Shown: positions 25,765 to 33,679, counted from the first letter of the stretch. The stretch: 64,000 nucleotides of DNA from Nitrosarchaeum sp. (GCA_023265135.1 JAHFUM010000007.1:1-64000), one strand, 5' to 3'. Numbers and translations are program-made. The notes: generated by a model from the sequence alone, not told the origin.

Positions 25765-26235
25765 ATGGTAAAACCAATTCCTGATGGGTACCATTCTGTT
25801 ACTCCTACTTTGACTATAAGTGGTGCCTCTGATGCAATAGAGTTTTACAAAAAAGCATTTGATGCTCAAGAAATTTACCGATTTCCAGGATTCGATGGAA
25901 AATCAATAATGCATGCAGAAATTAGAATTGGAGATTCTGCAATCATGCTTTGTGATGAAATGCCAGAAATGGGGTGTCTGTCTCCAAAATCAACAGGGGG
26001 ACCAAGTGGTGCAATATACCTGTATGTCAACGATGTAGATTCTGTTTTTAGTAAAGCTGTTTCAGCCGGGGCACAACCAATGATGCCTATGATGGATGGA
26101 TTTTGGGGAGACCGTATAGGTGTACTTGTTGATCCTTTTGGTCATAGATGGACAATAGCAACCAGAAAAAAAGACATGACAGTAGAAGAAATACAAAAAG
26201 CTGGCACTGAATTTATGAACAGTCAACGCAAGTGA
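25765..26235 (+). CDS. VOC-family protein (PhnB/glyoxalase-like)
   Basis: The 156-residue protein shows the paired beta-alpha-beta-beta-beta units of the vicinal oxygen chelate fold: VTPTLTISGASDAIEFYKKAF, HAEIRIGDSAIMLCDE and DRIGVLVDPFGHRWTIAT. The pattern matches PhnB-like members, which are often called glyoxalase or bleomycin-resistance-like without proven activity. The start is ATG. It is divergent from the intradiol dioxygenase gene. Confidence 0.82.
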   Translation: MVKPIPDGYHSVTPTLTISGASDAIEFYKKAFDAQEIYRFPGFDGKSIMHAEIRIGDSAIMLCDEMPEMGCLSPKSTGGPSGAIYLYVNDVDSVFSKAVSAGAQPMMPMMDGFWGDRIGVLVDPFGHRWTIATRKKDMTVEEIQKAGTEFMNSQRK

Positions 26236-26422
26236 CTTTTTAATTGTAATAACATCAAACAGATGAACTTTAATAAGAAATTATTTTTCTAGTCTCAATT
26301 GTGATTATTATATGATTAATTTTTATGATTCTTGATTGATGTCTAAATTATTTCTGATTTTATGGTATATTTCTGACATATTTGAGAAAAGTAAAAGAGT
26401 AATTAGAATAAAAAATTCACCA

Positions 26423-27274
26423 TTACACAGTCAAATTAATTGATATTTGTTCATCATCAAATATGCTAAACGAACCATCTTCTAATTCTTTCACTGTAAT
26501 TTTATGTGATTCCAATTGTTTTATTGCATCATTTATCTTGTCTTTGCTTGAAAATTTAATTGTAAAATAATCAAGACCCACAAAATTCCTTGATGCTTTT
26601 GATATGTGTTCTCCAAGCCAGACATTAGTAGCTATATGATGATGATATTTGCCTGCAGCAAAAAATAATGCTCCTTGCATACTGGCAGTATTTTCAAACC
26701 CTAGTATTTCCGAGTAGAATTTTTTTGCCTTTGTAAGATTTGATACATGCAAATGCACATGTCCTATTGTTGTCTCGGCTGGAAATCCAGTCCATACACT
26801 AGATTCTGTAAGCAATCCTTTCATGTCAAGTGGTTTAACTGCCATCATTACTTGACTGCTATTCCATTTCCATTCTGAGGGCAATCTATCTCGGTAAATC
26901 TCTATTCCGATATTATCTGGATCTCGAATGTAAATTGCTTCAGACACAAGATGATCTGCAAAACCGTCTATTTTTATCTCATTTTCATGTTCCAATAAAT
27001 GTGAAAGAAAATCTGCCAAGTTTTTTCTTTGCGGGAGTAATATTGCAAAATGATACAATCCTGCTCTTTTACTTGAATTATTTGATCTTGCCTTGGACAG
27101 CGCTATGAGATATGGGAATTTATCATCAGATGCAAGAAATACTGTCTGGGGTGTTTTTTTAACTATTTTGAAACCAAGAAATGATTCATAAAACTGTAGA
27201 GATTGATTAATGTCTGATACTTTGAGATGAACTTGCCCTATTTTGGCATCTGAGTCAATTGAAAATTTATCCAT
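26423..27274 (-). CDS. Two-domain VOC protein (catechol 2,3-dioxygenase-like)
   Basis: Two VOC modules are visible: residues about 12-130 (IGQVHLKVSDINQSLQFYES) and about 165-280 (TIGHVHLHVSNLTKAKKFYSE). The second has the metal-ligand His and a YHHHIATNVW stretch, and the first ends IGIEIYRDRL with the Glu ligand, as in the CatE-type subgroup of extradiol dioxygenases. Length, 283 residues, fits this group. The proximity to an intradiol dioxygenase suggests turnover of aromatic compounds, but both could act on other substrates. Confidence 0.82.
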   Translation of the reverse strand: MDKFSIDSDAKIGQVHLKVSDINQSLQFYESFLGFKIVKKTPQTVFLASDDKFPYLIALSKARSNNSSKRAGLYHFAILLPQRKNLADFLSHLLEHENEIKIDGFADHLVSEAIYIRDPDNIGIEIYRDRLPSEWKWNSSQVMMAVKPLDMKGLLTESSVWTGFPAETTIGHVHLHVSNLTKAKKFYSEILGFENTASMQGALFFAAGKYHHHIATNVWLGEHISKASRNFVGLDYFTIKFSSKDKINDAIKQLESHKITVKELEDGSFSIFDDEQISINLTV

Positions 27275-27455
27275 AGTTGATAATATGTGATGAATAATAT
27301 ATGAACAGCGGCATATTGTTCTTTTTATTAAAAATCACATTTTATTTTATATTATTTTACACCTAACTATAACTTTCTAGTAAAAACAATACAGCATTAT
27401 CTACATAGCATGTACAAAAAATATTATCAGATAATACTTGCATCAATCTAATGGT

Positions 27456-27520
27456 ATCTATTTTCAAGAACTAATTTAGAAAAATTCATCTATGGTCATT
27501 CATAATTTCTAATCTGAACT
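27456..27520 (-). pseudogene. Second short gene remnant, related to 24181-24240
   Basis: The reverse frame reads NYE, a stop, P, a stop, then MNFSKLVLEN, aligning with NYEWLMGNVPKLSLEN of the other copy. DNA similarity covers about 55 bp. The rest of 27275-27571 contains no gene. Confidence 0.3.
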
Positions 27521-27571
27521 TTTTCATCTGATTCTACATATCTATAAATAGAATTGATCAGTGAAAAATTT

Positions 27572-27718
27572 GTGCCAGTAGATCCTGTTTGTGGAATTGA
27601 GCTTGCTGAAGAGTTAGCTGTAACTCATGAATATGAAGGAAAAAAACTCTTCTTTTGTTGTAATGGGTGCAGAAAAATTTTCATCAGAAAACCAAAAAAA
27701 TGGAAAAAAAATATCTAA
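27572..27718 (+). CDS. YHS-domain mini-protein
   Basis: A 48-residue frame starts with GTG, 26 nt after a TATA box (TATAAATAG near 27543). It reads VPVDPVCGIELAEELAV, then YEGKKLFFCCNGCRKIF, which is the YHS domain: DPVCG, a Tyr/Phe-rich strand and a Cys pair that can bind metal. Free-standing YHS proteins are often linked to copper or other heavy-metal handling. Its stop overlaps the stop of the convergent PP-loop gene by 4 bp. A TTG at 27554 would add six residues. Confidence 0.75.
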   Translation: MPVDPVCGIELAEELAVTHEYEGKKLFFCCNGCRKIFIRKPKKWKKNI

Positions 27719-28659
27719 ATTGGAAAAGCTCCGCACATTTGACAAAATTTTGAGTTCTCAACACTGAAATTACAATAAGGGCAGGAATTAGTTTCTTGTT
27801 TCTTTGTAGGCACTCCATACAATCTTCTATAGATTTCATAATAATGCATAGACTCTTTTGTTCTAATTGTGACCCCGTCTGATTCTAGTATCTTCTTTTT
27901 CTTTTCTAAAAACAGTTGATCATTTATCACTGAATCAAACAAATTTGTAAGTCCTACAGTTCCTGCACCATCTTGCATTGGTGATTTTTCCCTCCATGCA
28001 ATTTGCATAGGTATGTATTTTTCAAATGTTTTTCTTAGAATCCATTTTCCATATTTTTTAGCATTTTCGTTTCTTACCTTGAATTCTGAAGGAACTATTT
28101 TTGAAAACTCTATTATTTTTTCATCAAGAAATGGTGATTCTATTGCAATTCCCAACGCTTTGCCTATTTTCTGTGTTGGAAAATGCATTACAGAGCATAC
28201 TCTTTGAATCTCTTTTTCTAGTTCCTCTTTGGGCTTGTTTATCAAAAAATTATATCCTGCAAATAATTCATCTGCCCCATCTCCTGTAATTATCCCGGTA
28301 CTGTTTTGCTCTTTTGTCCACTGTATTGCTAAATACATTACAATGTTGTTTCTAATTTCTATGTCGTTAAAGTTTTTTAAAATTTTTATTGTTTCTTCTA
28401 TTGCACTTAGAATGTCTGCGGTACTTGTTTGATTTATTGTAAGTGGCATGTCAAATTCCTTTGCAACTCTCTGGCAATATGTGAGATCATTTGCAACAAA
28501 GTCTTTTGATATGATTGCAACTGCATTTGGTTTTAGATTTTTTAGAAAATATGCTATTATCGTACTATCTAATCCTCCTGAGAGCGCTATTGTGTCTGAC
28601 TTGCATGACTCACATGACTCTTTTAGCATCTGGTACAATTTTTTAGAAATATCCTCCAA
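27715..28659 (-). CDS. Asparagine synthase-like PP-loop enzyme with C-terminal zinc ribbon
   Basis: This 314-residue protein resembles only the synthetase half of AsnB: the ATP-pyrophosphatase loop SGGLDSTII near residue 24 and GDGADELFAGY near residue 125 are intact. The N-terminal glutaminase domain of AsnB is absent, so ammonia or another nitrogen source would be used. A zinc ribbon (CPYC, CQMC) forms the last 25 residues, more typical of a nucleic-acid or protein binder. The start is TTG with a TATA-like box about 25 nt upstream. Amidation of a metabolite or modification of RNA are both possible. Confidence 0.8.
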   Translation of the reverse strand: MEDISKKLYQMLKESCESCKSDTIALSGGLDSTIIAYFLKNLKPNAVAIISKDFVANDLTYCQRVAKEFDMPLTINQTSTADILSAIEETIKILKNFNDIEIRNNIVMYLAIQWTKEQNSTGIITGDGADELFAGYNFLINKPKEELEKEIQRVCSVMHFPTQKIGKALGIAIESPFLDEKIIEFSKIVPSEFKVRNENAKKYGKWILRKTFEKYIPMQIAWREKSPMQDGAGTVGLTNLFDSVINDQLFLEKKKKILESDGVTIRTKESMHYYEIYRRLYGVPTKKQETNSCPYCNFSVENSKFCQMCGAFPI

Positions 28660-28773
28660 CGACTCAATTATTACTTTGAAGCTAAAATAGGTTAGCCTAA
28701 TGTATTGTTGGATTTGTAATTCCCAAAATGTTCATTGCAAACTTTAAATCCCTTATCGAAACTTTGTGGGTTA

Positions 28774-29190
28774 ATGTTACTTCCCGCAGAAATTGAATCA
28801 AAAACTCTAATCCCTGCATTACGAGCAATTCTTGCTAAAAAATTAGCAGACGATCATAATATTCGCGAAGATGAAATATCTAAAATGCTCGGCGTTACGC
28901 AAGCAGCTATAAGCAATTACATTCGTGGAACACGCGGTGACCCATCTTTGATTGCAAAACTTTTGGCAGAAAAACAAGTTTCTACTTTAATCAATGAACT
29001 CACTGATAGTCTCTCATCTGATATGGCATACACTCCATCCAGTCTTTCAAAATTCATCGGTCTTTGCAATTATATCAAATCAAGCTTGTTGATTTGTGAA
29101 ATTCATCACAATCTTGAATCCAACATTGATGAAAAAGTTTGCAAAGAATGTGAAAATATGCTTCTAAAAGGTCCTGGAAGCGTTTACTGA
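28774..29190 (+). CDS. XRE-type HTH transcriptional regulator with C-terminal Cys motif
   Basis: A helix-turn-helix (residues about 30-60: IREDEISKMLGVTQAAISNY) is followed by a helical region and a C-terminal segment with CEIHHN and CKECENM Cys clusters that may bind zinc or an iron-sulfur cluster. The pattern matches the archaeal predicted regulators of COG2522. I chose the ATG at 28774 (138 residues), about 25 nt after a TATA-like TTTAAATC; an upstream TTG at 28735 is open too. It ends 7 bp into the convergent Alba gene. Confidence 0.8.
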   Translation: MLLPAEIESKTLIPALRAILAKKLADDHNIREDEISKMLGVTQAAISNYIRGTRGDPSLIAKLLAEKQVSTLINELTDSLSSDMAYTPSSLSKFIGLCNYIKSSLLICEIHHNLESNIDEKVCKECENMLLKGPGSVY

Positions 29191-29501
29191 GTTTTTATCA
29201 AAATAATTTCAATATTTGAAGTCATTCTTCCAATACCTGCGGCAGCTTCTGTATCTAGTTTTATTTTTTCAATTTTGGAATTTCCATGCAACATCTTTTC
29301 TGTTATTATGTTTGCAACTGCAACTGCATTTGGAATTGAATTCCCTACTGCTCTGAGAATTACTTTCTTATTTTTCCCCAATACTGGCAGGAGATCTATG
29401 GCTGACTGCATTACTGGTTCGTTTCGAATGTAAATTATGGTGTCCTCAGATTTATTGATCTGCTCCTGACCATGTTCTTTTTTAATCTCTTCCATGAGCA
29501 T
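29184..29501 (-). CDS. albA: Alba DNA/RNA-binding chromatin protein
   Basis: Alba coats DNA or RNA as a dimer and is regulated by lysine modification. The 105-residue protein has TIIYIRNEPVMQSAIDLLPVL, then VILRAVGNSIPNAVAVANII with the glycine of the loop and the long helix, and ends IEIILIKTQ, the complete Alba fold. The N-terminus adds about 20 charged residues. The start is ATG at 29501 or 29495. Its convergent neighbour overlaps its stop. Confidence 0.92.
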   Translation of the reverse strand: MLMEEIKKEHGQEQINKSEDTIIYIRNEPVMQSAIDLLPVLGKNKKVILRAVGNSIPNAVAVANIITEKMLHGNSKIEKIKLDTEAAAGIGRMTSNIEIILIKTQ

Positions 29502-29556
29502 TATTCAATAATTCGCAATTTTGTGTTCTATTAAGTTTTATCGACGATTGATTCAC

Positions 29557-30072
29557 TTAATCAAAGTAATCAATTGGTATATTTTGATAATCCCCATTTG
29601 GAAGCACTCTTCGTATAGTAATTGGAATTACTCTTTGCTCTAATTCCTCCATTGCAATATCTAATGATATTCTTGCATTTTTTGGAATTGGAATGAATGG
29701 TGGTGCACCTAGTGATAATTGCAATGCTCTTGCTCCCATTATCCTTGCTTTCTCAAATCTAGTTAGGGTTGGTGGTCCAATTGTTATCTTGCCTTTTTCA
29801 CAAGGAATCTCAACTGGTTCATGTTCTTCAATAGTTTCTACGACCTCTCGTGATTCGATCTCTTTGATTCTTTTTTCAAGTGCTTCTTGTTGTTTTTCAG
29901 TTAATGGTTCTAGCCCTTCATTTTTTTCAATTAATTTTCGATAAGTGTCTAATGCTTTGTTTAATCCAGTATTTACCTCGATATCTCCTTCAAAAACTTC
30001 CTCAGTTTCTGTTGGTTCTACATATTCTTCTGGCTCTTCAACAATTAGCTCAGCTTCGTTAGCATCCGACAA
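29557..30072 (-). CDS. rpo6: RNA polymerase subunit Rpo6 (RpoK) with acidic N-terminal extension
   Basis: The last 70 residues contain the Rpo6/omega core: LTRFEKARIMGARALQLSLG, then ARISLDIAMEELEQRVIPI and TIRRVLPNG. About 100 residues precede it, very acidic with a coiled-coil-like helix, similar in spirit to the acidic tail of eukaryotic Rpb6. I chose TTG at 30072 (171 residues) because a palindromic TATA box lies 26.5 nt upstream; a longer open frame to 30234 would overlap the divergent gene. The subunit stabilises RNA polymerase assembly. Confidence 0.9.
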   Translation of the reverse strand: MSDANEAELIVEEPEEYVEPTETEEVFEGDIEVNTGLNKALDTYRKLIEKNEGLEPLTEKQQEALEKRIKEIESREVVETIEEHEPVEIPCEKGKITIGPPTLTRFEKARIMGARALQLSLGAPPFIPIPKNARISLDIAMEELEQRVIPITIRRVLPNGDYQNIPIDYFD

Positions 30073-30094
30073 GTACACAAATTCTTTCAAAGCG

Positions 30095-30102
30095 TTATAT
30101 AA
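30095..30102. promoter_or_regulatory. Palindromic TATA box shared by two divergent leaderless genes
   Basis: TTATATAA is a perfect palindrome centred at 30098.5. The TTG start of rpo6 (30072) and the TTG start of the cyclophilin-like gene (30125) both lie exactly 26.5 nt from the centre, on opposite strands. This is the normal TATA-to-start distance for leaderless archaeal mRNAs, so one site may serve both directions. Confidence 0.65.
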
Positions 30103-30124
30103 TCCAATAATTCTAAAGTACGAA

Positions 30125-30511
30125 TTGAGTTCGCCCTCAGTCTCAAGAAAACAGACAATCTTGGAAATAAAAGGAAAAGCAAAGATCCACTGTGATCTAA
30201 AACGACATTTATCCCCAAGAACCGTTGGTACCATAATGAGATCTTTGCCGTTAGAGGGACATGCACATTTTCTAGGAAAAAATATCGCCTACTTTGAAAC
30301 TGCAGTTGATTCTGGAATTGAAAGATCCACAAAGGAATTCAAAAAAGGAGACATTGCATTTTTATCATCATCTGGAAGTATTTGTTTTTTTATTGAAGAT
30401 GCTTCTCCTGGAAAAATTATGACACCTATTGGAAAAATGTTAGAAAACATTGATGCACTAAAAGATGTTAAGTCTGGAGATGTTTTTTATCTTTATGAAG
30501 AAACTACTTGA
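30125..30511 (+). CDS. Cyclophilin-like fold protein (TM1367 type)
   Basis: The 128-residue protein follows the small cyclophilin-like barrel pattern: EIKGKAKIHCDLKRHLSP, RSLPLEGHAHFLGKNIAYFE, KKGDIAFLSSSGSICFFIE and a C-terminal KSGDVFYLYEE. Members of this group have an unknown ligand and are not proven prolyl isomerases. The start is TTG at 30125, from the shared TATA box; a longer frame open from 29945 runs antisense to rpo6 and is not used. The last 19 bp overlap the convergent S25e gene. Confidence 0.78.
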   Translation: MSSPSVSRKQTILEIKGKAKIHCDLKRHLSPRTVGTIMRSLPLEGHAHFLGKNIAYFETAVDSGIERSTKEFKKGDIAFLSSSGSICFFIEDASPGKIMTPIGKMLENIDALKDVKSGDVFYLYEETT

Positions 30512-30813
30512 TAAATATGATGACCGCTATATCCGCCAACCCGTTTGACTAATCCTTTCTTTGTTGAATCTATTAAAAATGCATTTGCAGCTGAAATTTT
30601 AACTCCTGTCTGTCTTGCAAGGTCATGAACTGTTACAACTTTGGAACCTTGAATAATCTTCATTGCCTCTTTTTCATTTACCATTACTGTAACTTCTGCC
30701 TTACGTGGACCACTCTCTCCCTTGTCTTTTCTTCCTTTTTTAGTATCCTTTGTATCTTTTGAGTTTTGAGCTTTATCTTGCTTTGCAGGACTTGTTTTTT
30801 TTGATCCACCCAT
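30493..30813 (-). CDS. rps25e: Ribosomal protein S25e
   Basis: The protein has the S25e pattern: a Lys-rich, disordered N-terminus (residues 1-40) and a winged helix with EKEAMKIIQGSKVVTVHDLA, TGVKISAANAFL and GLVKRVGGYSGHHIYQ. It belongs to the small ribosomal subunit and is shared with eukaryotes. I chose the ATG at 30813 (106 residues), about 26 nt after TTTATAAG. It overlaps the convergent cyclophilin-like gene by 19 bp. Confidence 0.93.
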   Translation of the reverse strand: MGGSKKTSPAKQDKAQNSKDTKDTKKGRKDKGESGPRKAEVTVMVNEKEAMKIIQGSKVVTVHDLARQTGVKISAANAFLIDSTKKGLVKRVGGYSGHHIYQVVSS

Positions 30814-30957
30814 AAACACAGAAAAAAATATTCCTCTTATAAACGATGTATAATAGTTGAATCTGATCCTGTTTTTTTAACCTGATTTGATAAAAATCGT
30901 ATTATAGTCGTCTAAAATTTTTTCAAATATAAATAACATCTAGTTTATTGATAATCA

Positions 30958-31170
30958 ATGGGTATTGTTTCAAAAGGTGCTAAATGCAATGTTGAGGGCT
31001 GCGATAAAGAAGGCGCACGTTCACTAACTACCACCAAAGTAGAAAATGCCGGATTGCGTGTAAGTTCTGTTGGAAAAAAATCTGTTCTTTGTAAAGATCA
31101 TTATAAAGAATGGAAAAAAGAGTCTAAAGATGATAGAGACTTGGAACGAGCACGCTTCAACAAATTTTAG
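30958..31170 (+). CDS. Small zinc-finger-like protein
   Basis: This 70-residue basic protein has CNVEGC near residue 10 and CKDHYKEW near residue 45, a Cys/His set that could hold one zinc. The start is ATG with a TATA box (AAATATAAAT) about 26 nt upstream. The highly charged C-terminus (KESKDDRDLERARF) may contact nucleic acid or the ribosome. Its placement near S25e and Rpo6 suggests information processing, without proof. Confidence 0.65.
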   Translation: MGIVSKGAKCNVEGCDKEGARSLTTTKVENAGLRVSSVGKKSVLCKDHYKEWKKESKDDRDLERARFNKF

Positions 31171-31270
31171 TTTTTCTTCTTTTTCTTTGTTTTCTATTGA
31201 TGCCAAGAGTTTTCAAATAATCTATGTAGTTTTTGTAACTCAAATTTTTTATACCGACTTTTTACTTCTC

Positions 31271-31369
31271 TTAATTTTTGATTGCTAAGAATATACAATG
31301 CAAAATAGGAAATGCAATTGTTGCATCTGTATAACCTGTAATCCTATCTTCTAATCTATCTTTTTTATT
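31271..31369 (-). pseudogene. C-terminal fragment resembling deoxyhypusine synthase
   Basis: Directly behind the stop of the TrkH gene the reverse strand encodes about 32 residues without a start, containing RITGYTDATIAFPIL. This resembles the conserved C-terminus of deoxyhypusine synthase (human: YADASLVFPLLVAE). The frame opens at a stop within the last codons of TrkH, so the rest of the gene is missing. I interpret it as a remnant of a truncated or moved copy. Confidence 0.4.
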
Positions 31370-33164
31370 TCATGAGTTTTGGAACAAATATGTATACTAG
31401 CAACACTATCTCTGCTTTTCCAAGAATCATCATAATTCCAAAAATCACTGTTATGAACGGATCAAGTGCAAAGCTAATTGTTCCAGCCCCGTGACCCGTC
31501 CCTGTTATTGCAGAGACGCCATCAAAGAAAGCATTTTGAAAATCATATCCAACATTTGACAAGTATGTTGCAACCAATAAAGGCATTATAAGCAACGGTG
31601 CCAATATTATGATTCCAGAAATAATGTCTTTTTTATCTGACACTGAGATTTTGGATTTTTTGTTAAAAATATGCCTAACTTTAGCCAATTGTGTCAATCT
31701 CAAAATCTTAATGCCTCCTGCAGTGGAGAATCCACATCCTCCAATTATCATGGCAATAATTGTGATTGAAAATATTATTGGACTGGATTTTTCAAAACTC
31801 ATTGTACTAAATCCTGTGGTAGTACTTGCTGAAATAATATTGAATACGCTATCTAGCCAGTTTGCATCCCTTGAGAATATGAATATGATACAAAATACAC
31901 TCAACATAACAAAATATGTAATGACTTCTTTTGTCAAGCTAATTGAAAGAAATTTTGTTCTGACAAATGAATAATGAAATCCAAATGGAAGTGCACCTAA
32001 TATCATTCCTGAAATTACTACGATATATTGAGGTGTTGTAAAATTATCAAATATTTTAGAATCTGGAAGAGTGCCTCCAGTGGACAGTGCACTAAACGCA
32101 ATAGCAAAATCATCAAATATGTCCCCCACTCCTAAATAGAATAAAAGTAATGCAATGATTACTGCATAAATAGAAAAGATTATTGTAATTATTGAAAATA
32201 ATTCTTTTAGATGTGGGACATTTCCTGAAATGAATCCCTTCATTGTGTTGATTCGCTTTTCTGAATAAAATGCGGTTACAATCAGGTATATGAAACTCAT
32301 TCCACCAACGAACTGAGCATAGCCACGATAAAACGTAAAACCATTCGGTAACTTTTCTGGATTTGGTAAAAGTGTATATCCTGTGGTTGATAATCCTGAT
32401 GAGCTTTCAAAGAATCCATCAGCAAATAATTTTACAGGATCATTTGTGTCAAACGGTATTACAAAAAGTTGTGGTATCATGCCAAACAATACTAGAATTA
32501 CAAAGCTTGCAAAGACAAGAATTGCAGTTCCTCTCAATGTGATGGGTTGCTTTTCACCATACGAATTCATGAAAAAACCGGAAACTATGAGCAGGACTGA
32601 CATCAGGTATATTCCGGTTGCAACTAGAGGTTCATTTAGCAACGTTGCGACAACTCCTGGAATGAACATCAATACTCCCGTGAATTGTAAGACTACTCCC
32701 AGATTCCAAATGACTCCCCAAAGTGTAGATTGTTTTTGTTTTTTTACAAGTGATTTTTTGACAAGGTTAACTATTGTATCTAGGTAAAGCATTCCAACAA
32801 CTAAATTACTGCTTGATAATACAGCCAACTTTCTAATCTTTTTCTCACGCATTATTTCAAGTGCTTCTGAAAGATTTCGATCCTCTCTGATTGAAATTAA
32901 AGGAAATATCATAATGTCGCCCAATGTTGTTTTAGAAGGATTAATCAAAGACTCGCTTATTTTTGTCAAAATATCTTCGTCAGTAACTATCCCTATTGGA
33001 TTGTACGAATCATCAACTACAATAATCTCATCAACGTCTTTCTTTTTTAATACAGTGCATGCTTCTGTAATTTTTACAGCCTCTGATAACATTAGAATAC
33101 TTGGTTTATAATATTGTGATACTCTTTTACTCAAGTAATCTGTAAGGTTATTTTCTTGTGACAA
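31365..33164 (-). CDS. TrkH/KtrB-type potassium transporter with N-terminal CBS pair
   Basis: Residues about 15-135 form two CBS domains (AVKITEACTVLKKKDVDEII; LIVREDRN-type second repeat near TTLGDIMIFPLISIRE), which sense adenine nucleotides. The rest is a TrkH-type channel subunit with four pore loops visible as SSGLSTTGYT near 265, FSALSTGGTL near 362, SASTTTGFST near 447 and AITGTGHGAG near 558. The fusion puts the nucleotide sensor on the pore protein instead of on a separate TrkA/KtrA ring; no TrkA gene is adjacent. The start is TTG. Total length is 599 residues. Confidence 0.9.
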   Translation of the reverse strand: MSQENNLTDYLSKRVSQYYKPSILMLSEAVKITEACTVLKKKDVDEIIVVDDSYNPIGIVTDEDILTKISESLINPSKTTLGDIMIFPLISIREDRNLSEALEIMREKKIRKLAVLSSSNLVVGMLYLDTIVNLVKKSLVKKQKQSTLWGVIWNLGVVLQFTGVLMFIPGVVATLLNEPLVATGIYLMSVLLIVSGFFMNSYGEKQPITLRGTAILVFASFVILVLFGMIPQLFVIPFDTNDPVKLFADGFFESSSGLSTTGYTLLPNPEKLPNGFTFYRGYAQFVGGMSFIYLIVTAFYSEKRINTMKGFISGNVPHLKELFSIITIIFSIYAVIIALLLFYLGVGDIFDDFAIAFSALSTGGTLPDSKIFDNFTTPQYIVVISGMILGALPFGFHYSFVRTKFLSISLTKEVITYFVMLSVFCIIFIFSRDANWLDSVFNIISASTTTGFSTMSFEKSSPIIFSITIIAMIIGGCGFSTAGGIKILRLTQLAKVRHIFNKKSKISVSDKKDIISGIIILAPLLIMPLLVATYLSNVGYDFQNAFFDGVSAITGTGHGAGTISFALDPFITVIFGIMMILGKAEIVLLVYIFVPKLMK

Positions 33165-33328
33165 TTATGATTGATCTTAAACTACTACAGATTAATCTTA
33201 TGCTCAAAGATCCCAAAATAATTTCAAACCAAACATTTGTCTTTGATTGAAAAGTTGTAAGCATTTTCTTCATTGAATGACCTTTTAGACTAAACTTTAA
33301 ACTCTGAATCATTAAACTTAAGATAAGC

Positions 33329-33673
33329 ATGAGTATTTCTGATACATCGTTTGGATTGACTGAATTGGAACTATCTGATTTGATACAGCATGACGAAAAT
33401 CTGGTAGTTTGTGATCTGAGAAAAAAGGAAGATTTTGCCAAAGGTCACATTAAAAAATCAATTTTAGTTCAATACAATCAAGAAAACATACTTGATGTTC
33501 CAAAACTCTCAAAGATAGTTTTGATAAGCAAAGATGAGGAACAATCAAAAAAAATGGCTAATGCATTACGCTCTCATGACTTTAATGCATTTTATCTAAT
33601 TGGTGGAATAAAAAACTGGTCAAAGGGGTTTTACTATACAAATATTTCTTATGTGGGAACAGGATACATATAA
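33329..33673 (+). CDS. Rhodanese-fold protein lacking the active-site cysteine
   Basis: The 114-residue protein has the rhodanese layout: LVVCDLRKKEDFAKGHIKKS near residue 25, a strand KIVLISKDEEQSKKMANAL and FYLIGGIKNWSKGF near the end. The loop after IVLI, which normally carries the catalytic Cys, reads SKDEEQS, so sulfur transfer is unlikely. It may bind a partner or an anion. The start is ATG. A small conserved gene follows 6 nt later. Confidence 0.78.
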   Translation: MSISDTSFGLTELELSDLIQHDENLVVCDLRKKEDFAKGHIKKSILVQYNQENILDVPKLSKIVLISKDEEQSKKMANALRSHDFNAFYLIGGIKNWSKGFYYTNISYVGTGYI

Positions 33674-33679
33674 CACAAA

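Noticed and set aside
30072-30234. N-terminal extension of Rpo6 and the long upstream part of the cyclophilin-like frame (29945-30124)
   Set aside because: The two extensions would make the divergent genes overlap by nearly 300 bp; the shared TATA box explains shorter TTG starts for both.
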